From: Naasia sp.
GTDB taxonomy: Bacteria > Actinomycetota > Actinomycetes > Actinomycetales > Microbacteriaceae
NCBI GenBank assembly: GCA_025463675.1
Contig: JAODAX010000085.1
Span: 1-52,934 of the forward strand
DNA: 52,934 nucleotides
Direction: 5' to 3'
Part shown: positions 1-8,817 of the stretch, one piece after another
Layout of the letters: each line of letters begins with the position of its first letter
Position numbering within the stretch: position 1 is the stretch's first letter
Made by a program: the position numbers and the translations under genes
Notes under the pieces: model-generated
The model's database searches: none
Told to the model about the DNA's origin: nothing
What the model saw: only the letters and a program-made list of their open reading frames with translations

Positions 1-2500
1 GGCCCGGGCGCGCCGCGGGCACGTCCGTCTCGACCACGGCGACCGGCTGCTGGACGCCGCGCGGGCCGACCGCGGCGAGGCCGGCGCGGACGATTCCGGG
101 CACGGCCTGGAGGCGCTGCTCGGGGCCGACCGGGGTCAGCACGCCGTCCGCGGTGACGAGGACGTGCGGCAGGCGGCCCTCCACCCACAGGCGGCCGTCG
201 GCGTCCAGGTGGCCGACATCGCCCGTGCGGTGCCAGCGGCGGACCGGGTCGTCGGTGGACGTGCCGTCGGTCGCGGTGCGGTCGGTGAGGTGCAGTCGGT
301 CGTAGCCGGTCTTGAGGTGCGGCGCGGACACCACGATCTCTCCGGTGACGCCCGGAGTCTCGGCCGGGGAACCGGGAGCCGCGCCGCCGTCGTCGAGTGC
401 CGCGATGCGGATCGTCACGCCGGGGGCCGGCCGGCCGACGCACACCCCGCCGCGGTCGTCGGTGAACGCGGCACGGATTTCGGCGAGCGTGATGTCCGTC
501 ATCAGCAGGCCCTCGGTCATGCCGTATGGCGTGTGCGCGGTCGCATTCGGCATCAGGGCGACGAGCTCGTCCAGCAGGGTCGGCGCCACCGGGGCGCCGG
601 CGGAGAGGACGCTGCGCACGGTGCGGAGGCCGTCCCGATCGGTGGCGGTGAGGGCGCCGGCGGTGCCGACCACCCCGGCGATGGCGGCCGGTGACAGGAA
701 GAGGATGGTGGCCTCGGCTGCGGCGATCGCACCGGCGACCGTGCGCGCGGTGAGGGTGCCCGGCGCGGTGACGTCCATGTCCGGCGTCGCGGTGCGCGCG
801 CCGAGGGCCGGCCCGAGCAGAGCGAACGGCGCGAAACCCGCGACCAGGCCGGTGTCGCCGTCGATCCCGTACTGCGCGGCGAGCACGTCGCGGAGCGCCT
901 CCAGCTGGCGGTGCGTGTAGACGACGCCCTTCGCCGGGCCGGTCGAGCCGCTGGTGAACAGGATCGCCGCCGTGTCGTCGGCGGAAGGTTCGGCCGGGAG
1001 GGCCGCGTCGCGACCCCAGCGCGCCAGCTCCGGGAGGCTCGTCACGACGCCGAGCGCGACCCGGGCGGCCGGGACGAGGGTGGCGGTGGAGATGCGGGCG
1101 CCCGGCCAGCCGAGTGCGCGGGCCGCGGCGAGACCCTTCCGTGCGCCGATCACCCAGTCGGCCTGGGCGCCGCGGACGGCGCGGGTGAGGCCCTGCACGC
1201 CGAGGCCCGCGTCGGCGACGACGACGATCGCGCCGATCCGCAGGCAGGCGTAGAGGGCGGCGGTGAGGTCGGCACCGGGCGGGACGAGGAGGGAGACGCG
1301 GTCGCCCGGGCGGACGCCGAGCCGGGTGAGGCCCCCGGCGACCTCGCGCACCCGCTTCGACAGCAGCCGCCAGGAGATGGTGCGGGGCGCGTCGCCGGCG
1401 AGCTCGACGAGCGCGGTGTCGTCGCTGTCGGCGCGCTCGGCGAGGTGCGACCACAGCGGGTGGCGCGAACGTTCCGGCGCGGAATGTACGGCATTGCGTG
1501 CATTCCGCGCCGGAACGTGCTCATCGTCGCTGGGCGGGGTCACCGACCGGGCGAGCCAGTCGAGGATCAGCGGGGCGTAGTCGACGTCTTCCGCGAGGAG
1601 GTGGCCCGCGCCTTCGAAGCGGTGCGCGTCGGCGTGCGGGAGGCGGTCGATCAGGTCGTCGAGGTAGCGGTCGCCGAAGATCGGATCCTCCGGGCCCCAC
1701 AGCATCAGCGACGGCACGCGCACCGCGCGGAGCGACTCGGCGATCCGGGTGAGCTCGGAATGCGACGGGTGCTTCTCGTCTGCGGGGATGTCGGCGACGA
1801 ACCCGCCGATCCCCTCTCGGCGCTCGCTCCCGCGATACGGAGCGCGGTAGGCATCCCGCACGTCGGCGGGCAGCGCCGGCTTGGCCAGCGCGAGCGTCGA
1901 CTCCAGGAACGCGGGGGTGGTCACTGTGCCGGCGCGGAACACGCCGGGGATCAGGGCGAGGCGAAGCGGTGCGGGGATCGGCACACCCGCGGGGTGCGCG
2001 ATCGCGGTGTTCAGCAGCGTCAGGGCGACCAGCGAGTCGGGGTGGTCGACCGCCCAGCCCATCGACACGACGCCGCCCCAGTCGTGACCGAGCGTGACGA
2101 CGGGGCCGTCGATCGACAGCGCATCGGTGAGCGCGCCGAGGTCGCGGACCCGGTCGGCGAGCCGTCGGGCGACGCCGGTGCGCTCCGAGAACCCCATGTC
2201 CAGCTGGTCCGGCGCGACCACGCGCCACGCGGGTGCGCCGGCCGCGGCCCGAGCCAGCGACTCGGCGGCGAGCCGGCGCCACAGATAGCTCCAGGTCGGG
2301 TTGCCGTGCACGCAGAGGATGGTGCCGATCGGCTGCGCGCCGCGCTCCGCGAGTCGCGGCCCGGTGTCGAGGAGGTGCCAGGTCGCGGATCCGCCGGTCC
2401 CCGCATCGGGCGTCTCGACGAGCCGCGACAGTGCCGGGTCCAGGCCGGGCAGGCCCGCGGGCGGGAGGGACGCCGGGATGCGGCCCCCGGATGCCGTCAC
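1..2500 (-). CDS. oleBC: OleBC fusion: beta-lactone decarboxylase plus beta-lactone synthetase (partial)
   Basis: One frame stays open from a GTG at 2500 to the window edge (833 codons seen, C-terminus missing). Residues about 1-320 are an alpha/beta-hydrolase of the haloalkane-dehalogenase type (HGNPTWSYLW near 65, nucleophile motif GHDWGG with Asp140, late GAGHLLAED). Residues about 350-833 are an AMP-forming ligase (TSGSTGPAKG near 516, YGMTEG near 656). In head-to-head olefin synthesis OleC closes a beta-hydroxy acid to a beta-lactone and OleB decarboxylates it to the alkene; fused OleBC is known in actinobacteria. The GTG overlaps the oleA stop (GTGA), so the two are probably translationally coupled. 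The linker (residues 328-345) is encoded by a 50-bp palindrome. oleD would be expected beyond the left edge. Confidence 0.9.
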   Translation of the reverse strand, partial: MTASGGRIPASLPPAGLPGLDPALSRLVETPDAGTGGSATWHLLDTGPRLAERGAQPIGTILCVHGNPTWSYLWRRLAAESLARAAAGAPAWRVVAPDQLDMGFSERTGVARRLADRVRDLGALTDALSIDGPVVTLGHDWGGVVSMGWAVDHPDSLVALTLLNTAIAHPAGVPIPAPLRLALIPGVFRAGTVTTPAFLESTLALAKPALPADVRDAYRAPYRGSERREGIGGFVADIPADEKHPSHSELTRIAESLRAVRVPSLMLWGPEDPIFGDRYLDDLIDRLPHADAHRFEGAGHLLAEDVDYAPLILDWLARSVTPPSDDEHVPARNARNAVHSAPERSRHPLWSHLAERADSDDTALVELAGDAPRTISWRLLSKRVREVAGGLTRLGVRPGDRVSLLVPPGADLTAALYACLRIGAIVVVADAGLGVQGLTRAVRGAQADWVIGARKGLAAARALGWPGARISTATLVPAARVALGVVTSLPELARWGRDAALPAEPSADDTAAILFTSGSTGPAKGVVYTHRQLEALRDVLAAQYGIDGDTGLVAGFAPFALLGPALGARTATPDMDVTAPGTLTARTVAGAIAAAEATILFLSPAAIAGVVGTAGALTATDRDGLRTVRSVLSAGAPVAPTLLDELVALMPNATAHTPYGMTEGLLMTDITLAEIRAAFTDDRGGVCVGRPAPGVTIRIAALDDGGAAPGSPAETPGVTGEIVVSAPHLKTGYDRLHLTDRTATDGTSTDDPVRRWHRTGDVGHLDADGRLWVEGRLPHVLVTADGVLTPVGPEQRLQAVPGIVRAGLAAVGPRGVQQPVAVVETDVPAARPG
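1469..1518. repeat. Palindrome family A, copy 1, inside oleBC
   Basis: Arms of 22 bases (1469-1490 and 1497-1518) match with one mismatch around a 6-base loop; the core is ACGTTCCGGCGCGGAATG. The same core recurs at about 33.8, 37.9, 50.4 and 51.1 kb, but only here does it lie inside a gene, where it is read in frame as the linker between the OleB and OleC domains. Confidence 0.85.
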
Positions 2501-3519
2501 CAGGCCAGTTCCATCATCGAGGTGTTGAGCCCCGATCCCACTCCCATCATGAGCACGCGGTCGCCCTTGTTGAGGGTGGGCGCCTCCTCCACCAGGGTCA
2601 TCGGAATGGAGGCGGGGCCGACGTTGCCGAAGCGCGGGTAGGTGCGGGGCACACGGGTGCGGTCGAGGCCGACCGCCTTGATGATCGCGTTGGTGTGCAC
2701 GCTTGACACCTGGTGCGTGATGTAGCGGTCCATCCCCTTCCAGTTCCAGTCGCGGGTGGCTTCCTTCCACGCGGTGGTCACGAGGTTGAGGCCGCCCTTC
2801 AGCAGCGCCTTCGCGTCGGTGAACATGCCCTCGACGCTGCCGACGCAGAGGTCGTTGAACTCGGTGGCCGCGCGGGTCACGCCGCCGACGAGGCGGTGCC
2901 CCTCGGGGTGCTTGTCGGCGGGGCCGAGCACGGCGGCCGCCGCGCCGGAGCCGAGGGTGAGGCTCGCGAACTCGCTCATGAAGTCTTCGCGGCCGATGCC
3001 ATCGGTGAGGAGCCGCTCGATCGTGTTGACCTGGATGTCGTCGGCGTCCTCGCCGTCGATGATCACCGCGTACTGGATCTGACCGGCGTCGATCAGCTGG
3101 GCCGCCACGCTCATGCCGTTGACGAAGCCGAGGCAGGCGTTTGCGATGTCGAAGTTGATGGCGGAGGTCGGCAGACCGAGCCCGTGGTGCATCCGCACCG
3201 CGACGGACGGCTCCAGGTGCTTGCGCGTCACGGATGTGTTGATGAGCAGCCCGACCTGGCCCGCTTCAATGCCAGCCTGGGCGAGCGCCCGCTTTCCGGC
3301 GGAGATGGCCGCCCCGTCGAACGTGGTCTCGCTATCCCAGTTGCGGCGCTCCTCGATGCCCGCGACCCGCTGCAGCAGACCGGTGGGGAGCTTCAGGCGC
3401 TTGAGGGCGGGGGCGAGTCGCGCGTCGATCTCTTCCGAGGTGGTCACCCGGGGCGCGATCGTGCTCGCCACCGAGAGGAGGGCCACATTCCGGTGCCGCG
3501 TGGTCGCGTTTCCGTCCAA
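2497..3519 (-). CDS. oleA: OleA, thiolase-fold acyl-CoA condensing enzyme
   Basis: This is a 340-residue thiolase-superfamily protein annotated by some pipelines as 3-oxoacyl-ACP synthase III. OleA joins two fatty acyl-CoAs head to head to give a beta-keto acid, the first step of long-chain olefin synthesis. The catalytic Cys129 lies in DIANACLGF, with a late THQVSSVH and a FGNVGPASIP segment supplying the His and Asn region. The N-terminus GNATTRHRNVALLSV resembles OleA proteins. The chosen start is TTG at 3519 with AGGAAG about 13 bases upstream; no ATG fits. It overlaps oleBC by 4 bases, and the ole-type partner strongly favours OleA over FabH. Confidence 0.88.
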   Translation of the reverse strand: MDGNATTRHRNVALLSVASTIAPRVTTSEEIDARLAPALKRLKLPTGLLQRVAGIEERRNWDSETTFDGAAISAGKRALAQAGIEAGQVGLLINTSVTRKHLEPSVAVRMHHGLGLPTSAINFDIANACLGFVNGMSVAAQLIDAGQIQYAVIIDGEDADDIQVNTIERLLTDGIGREDFMSEFASLTLGSGAAAAVLGPADKHPEGHRLVGGVTRAATEFNDLCVGSVEGMFTDAKALLKGGLNLVTTAWKEATRDWNWKGMDRYITHQVSSVHTNAIIKAVGLDRTRVPRTYPRFGNVGPASIPMTLVEEAPTLNKGDRVLMMGVGSGLNTSMMELAW

Positions 3520-3698
3520 CTGCAGTTCGCCGCTTCCTGTCGATTTCCCAGCTGAGTTCGGGAGTAGTCCTCGAATCTTCTCCCAGGAGTCGGTGCTGAA
3601 GCCGAGTGCTCCCTGAATGGACGCTCCCGGCGTATCATGCTCGGTCGCGTCAGACCGAACCGCGCGAGAGCCGCTCGGTCAGCGCGAGTTCCGCGCAG

Positions 3699-6185
3699 TC
3701 AGCCGAGTCGGACGAGTCCCTTCACTCTAACGACTGCGACGCCCTCCTCTTCCGACGCCGCCAGGTCTACCTCTGCGGTGATCCGCCAGTCGTGGTCGCC
3801 GGCCGGATCGTCGATGATCTGCTGCACCTGCCAGACGCCCGGCTCCTCGGCCACCTGCAGCATGGCCGGGCCGCGTGCAGCCGGCCCGATGCCGAAAGTG
3901 TCGTGCTCGGCGTAGTAGGCGTCGAGCGCGCGGCCCCACGCCTCCTCGTCCATCCCCGACTCCGCGTCGAGTTCGCCGAGCCGGTCGGCCCGGTCGAGGG
4001 CGGCGAGCTGCACGCGCCGGAACAGTTCGTTGCGGACGAGGACCAGGAACGCGCGCCGGTTGGTGAGCACGCTGGGCGGTGCGGGCGGCACGACAGGCGC
4101 ATCCGGGTCGGCGGCCGGGTTGATCAGCTGCTCCCACTCGTCGACGAGGCTCGAGTCGACCTGGCGGACCAGTTCGCCGAGCCATTCGACGATGTCGCGC
4201 AGCTCCTCCCCCGCCGCCGTGTCCGGGACCGTCTGCCGGATGGCCCGGTAGGCGTCGCTCAGGTAGCGCAGGACGAGCCCCTCGCTGCGGCTGAGCTGGT
4301 AGAAGGAGACGAACTCGCCGAAGGTCATCGCGCGCTCGAACATGTCGCGAACCACCGACTTCGGCCGGAGTTCGAAGTCGCGCACCCACGGCTGGCTGGA
4401 GGCGAACGTCTCGAAGGCCTGCTCCAGCAGCTCCGCGAGCGGCCGCGGGTAGGTGACGCTCTCCAGCAGGTCCATCCGCTCCTCGTACTCGATGCCGTCC
4501 GCCTTCATGGCGCCGATCGCCTCGCCGCGAGCCTTGAACTCCTGCTGGCTGAGCACCGGGCGCGGGTTGTCCAGGGTCGACTCGATGACGCTGATCACGT
4601 CGAGGGCGTGCGTCGGCGACTCGGCATCGAGCAGCTCGAACGCGGCGAGGGCGAACGGCGACAGCGGCTGGTTGAGCGCGAAGTTCGGCGGCAGGTCGAC
4701 GAGCAGGCGCACCTGGCCGTCGACCACCTCGACCACGCCGGCGGCCTTGAGGGTGCGGTAGATGCCGAGCGCGCGGCGGGCGAGCGCGAACTGCCGCTCG
4801 CGCGGCTCGTGGTTGCCGAAAACCAGGTCGCGAACGTGCTCGAGAACGTCGCCGCCTCGGCCGATCACGTTGATGAGCATCGCCGCGGTCAGCTGCATGC
4901 TGCTCGTCAGCGGCTCCGGCTCCGCCTCCACCAGCTTCCGGAAGCTCGGCTCGCCCCAGGAGACGAAGCCCTCCGGCGCCTTCTTGCGGATGATCTTCCG
5001 CCGCTTCTTCATGTCGTCGCCGGCCTTGGCGATCTGCTTCGCGTTCTCTATCTCGTGCTCGGGCGCCTGCACGACGACGGTGCCGGCGGTGTCGAAGCCG
5101 GCGCGGCCGGCGCGACCGGCGATCTGGTGGAACTCGCGCGCGCTCAGCTGCCGCATCCGCGTGCCGTCGTACTTGGTGAGCGCAGTCAGCAGCACGGTGC
5201 GGATCGGCACGTTGATGCCGACACCGAGGGTGTCGGTACCGCAGATCACGCGCAGCAGCCCGCGCTGGGCGAGTTGCTCGACCAGTCGGCGGTACTTCGG
5301 CAGCATCCCGGCGTGGTGCACGCCGATGCCGCTGCGCACCAGCCGGCTGAGGGTGCGGCCGAAGCCGGTGGTGAACCGGAAGCCGCCGATCTCGTCCGCG
5401 ATCCGGTCCCGCTCCTCCCGGGCGATGACCCGGATGCTGCTGAGCGCCTGCGCCCGCTCCATCGCGGCCGCCTGCGAGAAGTGCACGATGTAGACGGGCG
5501 ACTGCGCGGTGTGCAGCAGCTCCTCCACCTCGTCCTGGATCGGGTTGATCGAGTAGGAGAAGTGCAGCGGGATCGGCCGCTCCACACTGGTCACCCGGGC
5601 GGTGGGGCGCCCGGTGCGGCGGCTCAAGTCGTCGGCGATGCGAGTGACGTCGCCGAGCGTCGCGGACATCAGCACGAACTGCGCGCTGCGCAGCGTGAGC
5701 AGCGGGACCTGCCACGCCCAGCCGCGGTCCGGGTCGGCGTAGAAGTGGAACTCGTCCATAACGACCTGGTCGACGCCGGCGTCGTCGCCGCGGCGGAGAG
5801 CGAGGTTGGCGAGGATCTCGGCGGTGCAGCAGATGATGGGCGCGTCCGGGTTGACGCTCGAGTCGCCGGTGACCATCCCGACGTTCGCCGCACCGAAGAT
5901 GTCGACCAGGGCGAAGAACTTCTCGCTGACCAGCGCCTTGATCGGCGCGGTGTAGTAGGAGCGCTTGCCCTGCGCGATCGCGGTGGCGTGCGCGGCGACC
6001 GCGACAAGGCTCTTCCCGCTGCCGGTGGGGGTCGCCAGGATCAGGTTCTGCCCGACGGCGATCTCGAGCAGCGCCTCGTCCTGCGCCGGGTACAGGGTGA
6101 GTCCCTGCTCCCCCGCCCACTCGGTGAACGCGGTGTAGGCGGCGTCCGGGTCGTCGGTCGTCGGCATCCGCTCGAGCAGGCTCAT
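3699..6185 (-). CDS. Ski2-like DEAD/DEAH-box helicase with DUF3516-type C-terminus
   Basis: An 828-residue superfamily 2 ATPase, presumably an RNA helicase. Seen in order: Q-motif-like start (LYPAQDEALLEIAVGQN), Walker A TPTGSGKS near residue 56, Walker B with the unusual box DEFHFY near 143, motif III SATLGD, helicase-C motifs GVHHAGMLP and GTDTLGVGINVPIRTV, and motif VI QIAGRAGRAGFD. The long C-terminal half, ending in a small beta domain, fits the DUF3516 helicases common in actinobacteria. ATG at 6185 is preceded by GGGAG. The gene is monocistronic and lies 179 bases upstream of oleA on the same strand. Its RNA substrate cannot be told from sequence. Confidence 0.88.
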   Translation of the reverse strand: MSLLERMPTTDDPDAAYTAFTEWAGEQGLTLYPAQDEALLEIAVGQNLILATPTGSGKSLVAVAAHATAIAQGKRSYYTAPIKALVSEKFFALVDIFGAANVGMVTGDSSVNPDAPIICCTAEILANLALRRGDDAGVDQVVMDEFHFYADPDRGWAWQVPLLTLRSAQFVLMSATLGDVTRIADDLSRRTGRPTARVTSVERPIPLHFSYSINPIQDEVEELLHTAQSPVYIVHFSQAAAMERAQALSSIRVIAREERDRIADEIGGFRFTTGFGRTLSRLVRSGIGVHHAGMLPKYRRLVEQLAQRGLLRVICGTDTLGVGINVPIRTVLLTALTKYDGTRMRQLSAREFHQIAGRAGRAGFDTAGTVVVQAPEHEIENAKQIAKAGDDMKKRRKIIRKKAPEGFVSWGEPSFRKLVEAEPEPLTSSMQLTAAMLINVIGRGGDVLEHVRDLVFGNHEPRERQFALARRALGIYRTLKAAGVVEVVDGQVRLLVDLPPNFALNQPLSPFALAAFELLDAESPTHALDVISVIESTLDNPRPVLSQQEFKARGEAIGAMKADGIEYEERMDLLESVTYPRPLAELLEQAFETFASSQPWVRDFELRPKSVVRDMFERAMTFGEFVSFYQLSRSEGLVLRYLSDAYRAIRQTVPDTAAGEELRDIVEWLGELVRQVDSSLVDEWEQLINPAADPDAPVVPPAPPSVLTNRRAFLVLVRNELFRRVQLAALDRADRLGELDAESGMDEEAWGRALDAYYAEHDTFGIGPAARGPAMLQVAEEPGVWQVQQIIDDPAGDHDWRITAEVDLAASEEEGVAVVRVKGLVRLG

Positions 6186-6253
6186 CGTGTCGAGTCTCCC
6201 CTACTTCGGTGCGGTGCCCACTTCTGTCGCGCTTTCGCAGGTTTTCGCGACCG

Positions 6254-6355
6254 AACTGGGCAAGTCGGTGCGCGGTGGTGGCCGGCCCCGCAGCGAGTTG
6301 CCCGGTTTTCGGGCAAATGGGTGGCGATCTGCCCGAAAACTGGGCAAGTCGGTGC
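6254..6355. repeat. Palindrome family B, copy 1
   Basis: Arms at 6296-6315 (AGTTGCCCGGTTTTCGGGCA) and 6330-6349 are reverse complements with one or two mismatches. AACTGGGCAAGTCGGTGC also occurs as a direct repeat at 6254 and 6339. The element fills the gap between two divergent genes, so it could hold promoters or form a large cruciform. A relative lies at 23702-23753. Confidence 0.8.
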
Positions 6356-6437
6356 CGCCTCGCCGCGTGACGCGGGATGTCCACCCCCGCAGGCGCCCAG
6401 CGCGCGGATGCGAGGGTGAACGGGACGAAGGAGAACG

Positions 6438-7439
6438 ATGACGGCACTCAAGGTCCTGATGGTGGGCGGCACCGGAACGATCAGCACGGCGGTGACCCGG
6501 GAGGCGCTGCGGCGCGGACACGAGGTGACCCTCCTCAACCGGGGCTCCACGACGAAGCGACCGGTGCCCGACGGGGCGCGCGTGCTGCAGGCGGACGTGG
6601 CGGACGCCGACGCGGTCCGCGCCGCGCTCGGCGACCAGACGTTCGACGCCGTCGTCGACTGGGTGGTGTTCACGCCCGACCAGGTCGACCGCGACGTCGC
6701 CCTGTTCGAGCGCATCACCCGGCAGTACATGTTCATCAGCTCGGCGTCGACGTACCAGACGCCGCCCCGTTCGCTGCCGGTGCGCGAATCCACGCCGCTG
6801 CACAACCCGTTCTGGCAGTACTCACGCAACAAGATCGCATGCGAGGAGAAGCTGCTCGGCCTCTACCGGGAGCGCGGCTTCCCGGTCACAATCGTGCGGC
6901 CGTCACACACCTACGACGAGACGTCGCTGCCGATCGATGGCGGCTGGACGGCGATCGACCGGATGCGGCGCGGCAAGGGCGTCGTGGTGCACGGTGACGG
7001 CACCTCGCTCTGGACGCTCACTTCCGCGAGCGATTTCGCGGTCGGCTTCGTCGGGCTGCTCGGGCGCGAGGCGGCGATCGGCGAGGCGTTCCACATCACC
7101 AACGAGTCCCCGGTGACCTGGAACACGATCGTCACTCTGCTCGCCCGAGCGGCCGGGGTGGACGAGCCGGACATCGTGCACGTCCCGTCGGACGCGATCG
7201 CCGCGATCGACGCCGGCTGGGGCGCCAGCCTGCTCGGCGACAAGACGCACTCGATGGTGTTCGACAACTCCAAGCTGCGGGCCCTCGTGCCGGAGTTCAA
7301 CCCCGTCGTGCCGTTCGATGTGGGCGCCCGGGAGATGATCGCGTGGTTCGACGCCGACCCTGCGCGGCAGAAGGTCGATGAGCGGATGGACGGCCTCTTC
7401 GACATCCTCATCGAGCGCTACCGGCCGCGGCCGCTGTAG
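6438..7439 (+). CDS. NAD-dependent epimerase/dehydratase, extended SDR, probably atypical
   Basis: A 333-residue Rossmann protein starting KVLMVGGTGTISTAV, whose glycine motif TGGTGxIS is the dinucleotide site. The region YQTPPRSLPVRESTPLHNPF, then QYSRNKIACEE, gives a YxxxK-like pair (Tyr in QYSRNK), as in extended SDRs. Close relatives are usually annotated as NAD-dependent epimerases or as CSP41/mRNA-binding-like proteins, so the substrate is unknown. The start ATG has AAGGAG a few bases upstream. It is monocistronic, divergent from the helicase, and ends before a perfect hairpin shared with the convergent DUF3054 gene. Confidence 0.85.
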   Translation: MTALKVLMVGGTGTISTAVTREALRRGHEVTLLNRGSTTKRPVPDGARVLQADVADADAVRAALGDQTFDAVVDWVVFTPDQVDRDVALFERITRQYMFISSASTYQTPPRSLPVRESTPLHNPFWQYSRNKIACEEKLLGLYRERGFPVTIVRPSHTYDETSLPIDGGWTAIDRMRRGKGVVVHGDGTSLWTLTSASDFAVGFVGLLGREAAIGEAFHITNESPVTWNTIVTLLARAAGVDEPDIVHVPSDAIAAIDAGWGASLLGDKTHSMVFDNSKLRALVPEFNPVVPFDVGAREMIAWFDADPARQKVDERMDGLFDILIERYRPRPL

Positions 7440-7459
7440 GCCCCGGCTCCAGTTGCCGG

Positions 7460-7495
7460 TTCCCGTCCCCTATAAGCGGCGGATGGGGACGGGAA
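7460..7495. terminator. Bidirectional hairpin terminator between convergent genes
   Basis: Perfect 11-base arms TTCCCGTCCCC (7460-7470) and GGGGACGGGAA (7485-7495) enclose a 14-base loop, between the ends of the SDR gene and the convergent DUF3054 gene. There is no T-run, so its role as a terminator is inferred from shape and place. Confidence 0.6.
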
Positions 7496-7503
7496 GTGGC
7501 ACG

Positions 7504-7890
7504 TCAGTGTCGGGCGGGCGCGCGCGGGACGGAGCGGCGGCGGACGCGGGCGAGCAGGAGGGCGAGGCCGCGCCAGCCGAGCAGGAACGCCGTCAGGATC
7601 AGAGCCGTCAGCACGATGAATGGGACGGCCGCCGTGTCGCCGGTCGCCACTCGGAGCAGGAGGCCGAGGACGACGGTGGTTCCCCCCACGATCCCGCCGG
7701 AGACCAGCGACGCGGGCGGCCGGCCGGTGCGCAGCAGCCACCCGGTCTGCAGGGCGGCGAGGAACGGCAGCAGCGTGAGGACCCACCCGCCCGGACCTTC
7801 CCCGTGGCTCGACCGGCCGAGGAGCACGAACAGTACAACAAGCGCCGCATCCAGCGCCCAGGCGCCGACGGAGAACCAGCGGACGCGCAT
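7504..7890 (-). CDS. DUF3054 family membrane protein
   Basis: A 128-residue protein with four hydrophobic segments (about 10-26, 38-55, 62-82 and 88-110), a conserved R-TGRPPASLVSGG turn after segment 2 and a basic C-terminal tail. It matches the DUF3054 pattern, a small actinobacterial/archaeal membrane family of unknown function. The start is ATG at 7890. It is transcribed alone and convergent with the SDR gene. Confidence 0.8.
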   Translation of the reverse strand: MRVRWFSVGAWALDAALVVLFVLLGRSSHGEGPGGWVLTLLPFLAALQTGWLLRTGRPPASLVSGGIVGGTTVVLGLLLRVATGDTAAVPFIVLTALILTAFLLGWRGLALLLARVRRRSVPRAPARH

Positions 7891-7959
7891 CCGTCCACGC
7901 TAGCTCCGGTTCGTCGGCGCCGCCGCCGCCGGAGCCCCACCCTGCCGCGCCCACTCTCC

Positions 7960-8099
7960 CTCAACAGGCCGTCCTGCCGTCAACAGGCGAAACGGGCCGT
8001 TTCCGCCTGGTGACGGGGACTCTGCCTGTTGAGGCACAGAAGCCAGCCTGGTGACGGGAAATCAGCCTGTTGAGGGACAGAAGTCCGCCTGTTGACGGA
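7960..8099. repeat. Cluster of GCCTGTTGACGG-type repeats (family C)
   Basis: Seven copies of a 10-11 base unit, GCCTG(T/G)TGA(C/G)G, in both orientations. Starts are near 7960 and 7979 (inverted), then 8005, 8024, 8046, 8065 and 8087 (direct). The pair at 7979 and 8005 forms a long hairpin with arms of about 17 bases. The cluster fills the gap between the 5' end of the DUF3054 gene and the 3' end of the DUF6220 remnant. Confidence 0.8.
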
Positions 8100-8134
8100 A
8101 AGGAGGCGGCCGTCGTGCGGGCGGCGCCGGGAGG

Positions 8135-8565
8135 TCAGAGCAGCACGGTGACGGCGAGCTGCGCGACGAGGAGCAGGGCGGCCACGGCGACGGCTCCGGC
8201 CGCGAGCAGCGCCCCGCGCCGGGACGGGGCGCCGAACGAGAGGCCCGCGGCGCCCGCCTCGGCGGCGGCGCACGCACCGCCGAGGACCAGGTCGAGGAGG
8301 ATGAGCAGCTGGGAAGCGGTCGTGACCTCGACCTGGTCGGGCTGTCAGCGGGAGGCGCCGGCGGCGACCCGGTGCGCTCGCCAGCGAGCGCCGCAGTGAC
8401 GATGCTGAGGATCGCCAGCAGCGGCAGCACGACGCGGCCGTTCATGCCGTGGATGGCGAAGAGCTCATCCTCCGGGTAGCTGAACACCCCCATCGCGGCG
8501 AAGTAGAACCGGAGGACGCCCGCGAGGGCGAAGAGGACGGCGACGACCGCGAAGACCTTGCGCAC
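8135..8565 (-). pseudogene. DUF6220-like membrane protein, disrupted by one frameshift
   Basis: From GTG 8565 (GGGAG 5 bases upstream) the frame encodes VRKVFAVVAVLFALAGVLRF, then EDELFAIHGMNGRVVLPLLA, the start of a small DUF6220-type membrane protein. Near 8341 the hydrophobic reading moves to another frame (TTASQLLILLDLVLGGAC onward) and ends at the TGA 8135-8137. Adding one base in the GGG run at 8339-8341 would restore one open frame of 143 residues with four membrane segments. It is either a fresh pseudogene or a sequencing indel. Confidence 0.65.
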
Positions 8566-8817
8566 GGATAGCTCCCGGAGGGGTTCGAGTGGCCGGGTGG
8601 GCCCCGGTGCCGACGGCCTCGACCGGGCCGCCGGTATCAAGCTGGTGGCGCGCCGCCACCCCCTGAGGAGCCGCTTCGGCTGTGCAATCTCGTCGCAATC
8701 CCGATGCCCGCCGCCGGCCGCGCCCGGCAAAGCGACGGCGCCCCCGCTCGGGGGCCGCCCGTTCTGGGAGTGTCCTGCCTGATCGGCGGCCCAATAGCCT
8801 TCCGCAGGGACACCACC

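Noticed and set aside
3606-6419. 937-codon open frame on the plus strand opposite the helicase
   Set aside because: Arg/Glu/Leu-rich low-complexity product typical of antisense shadow frames in GC-rich DNA; the reverse strand has a complete helicase.
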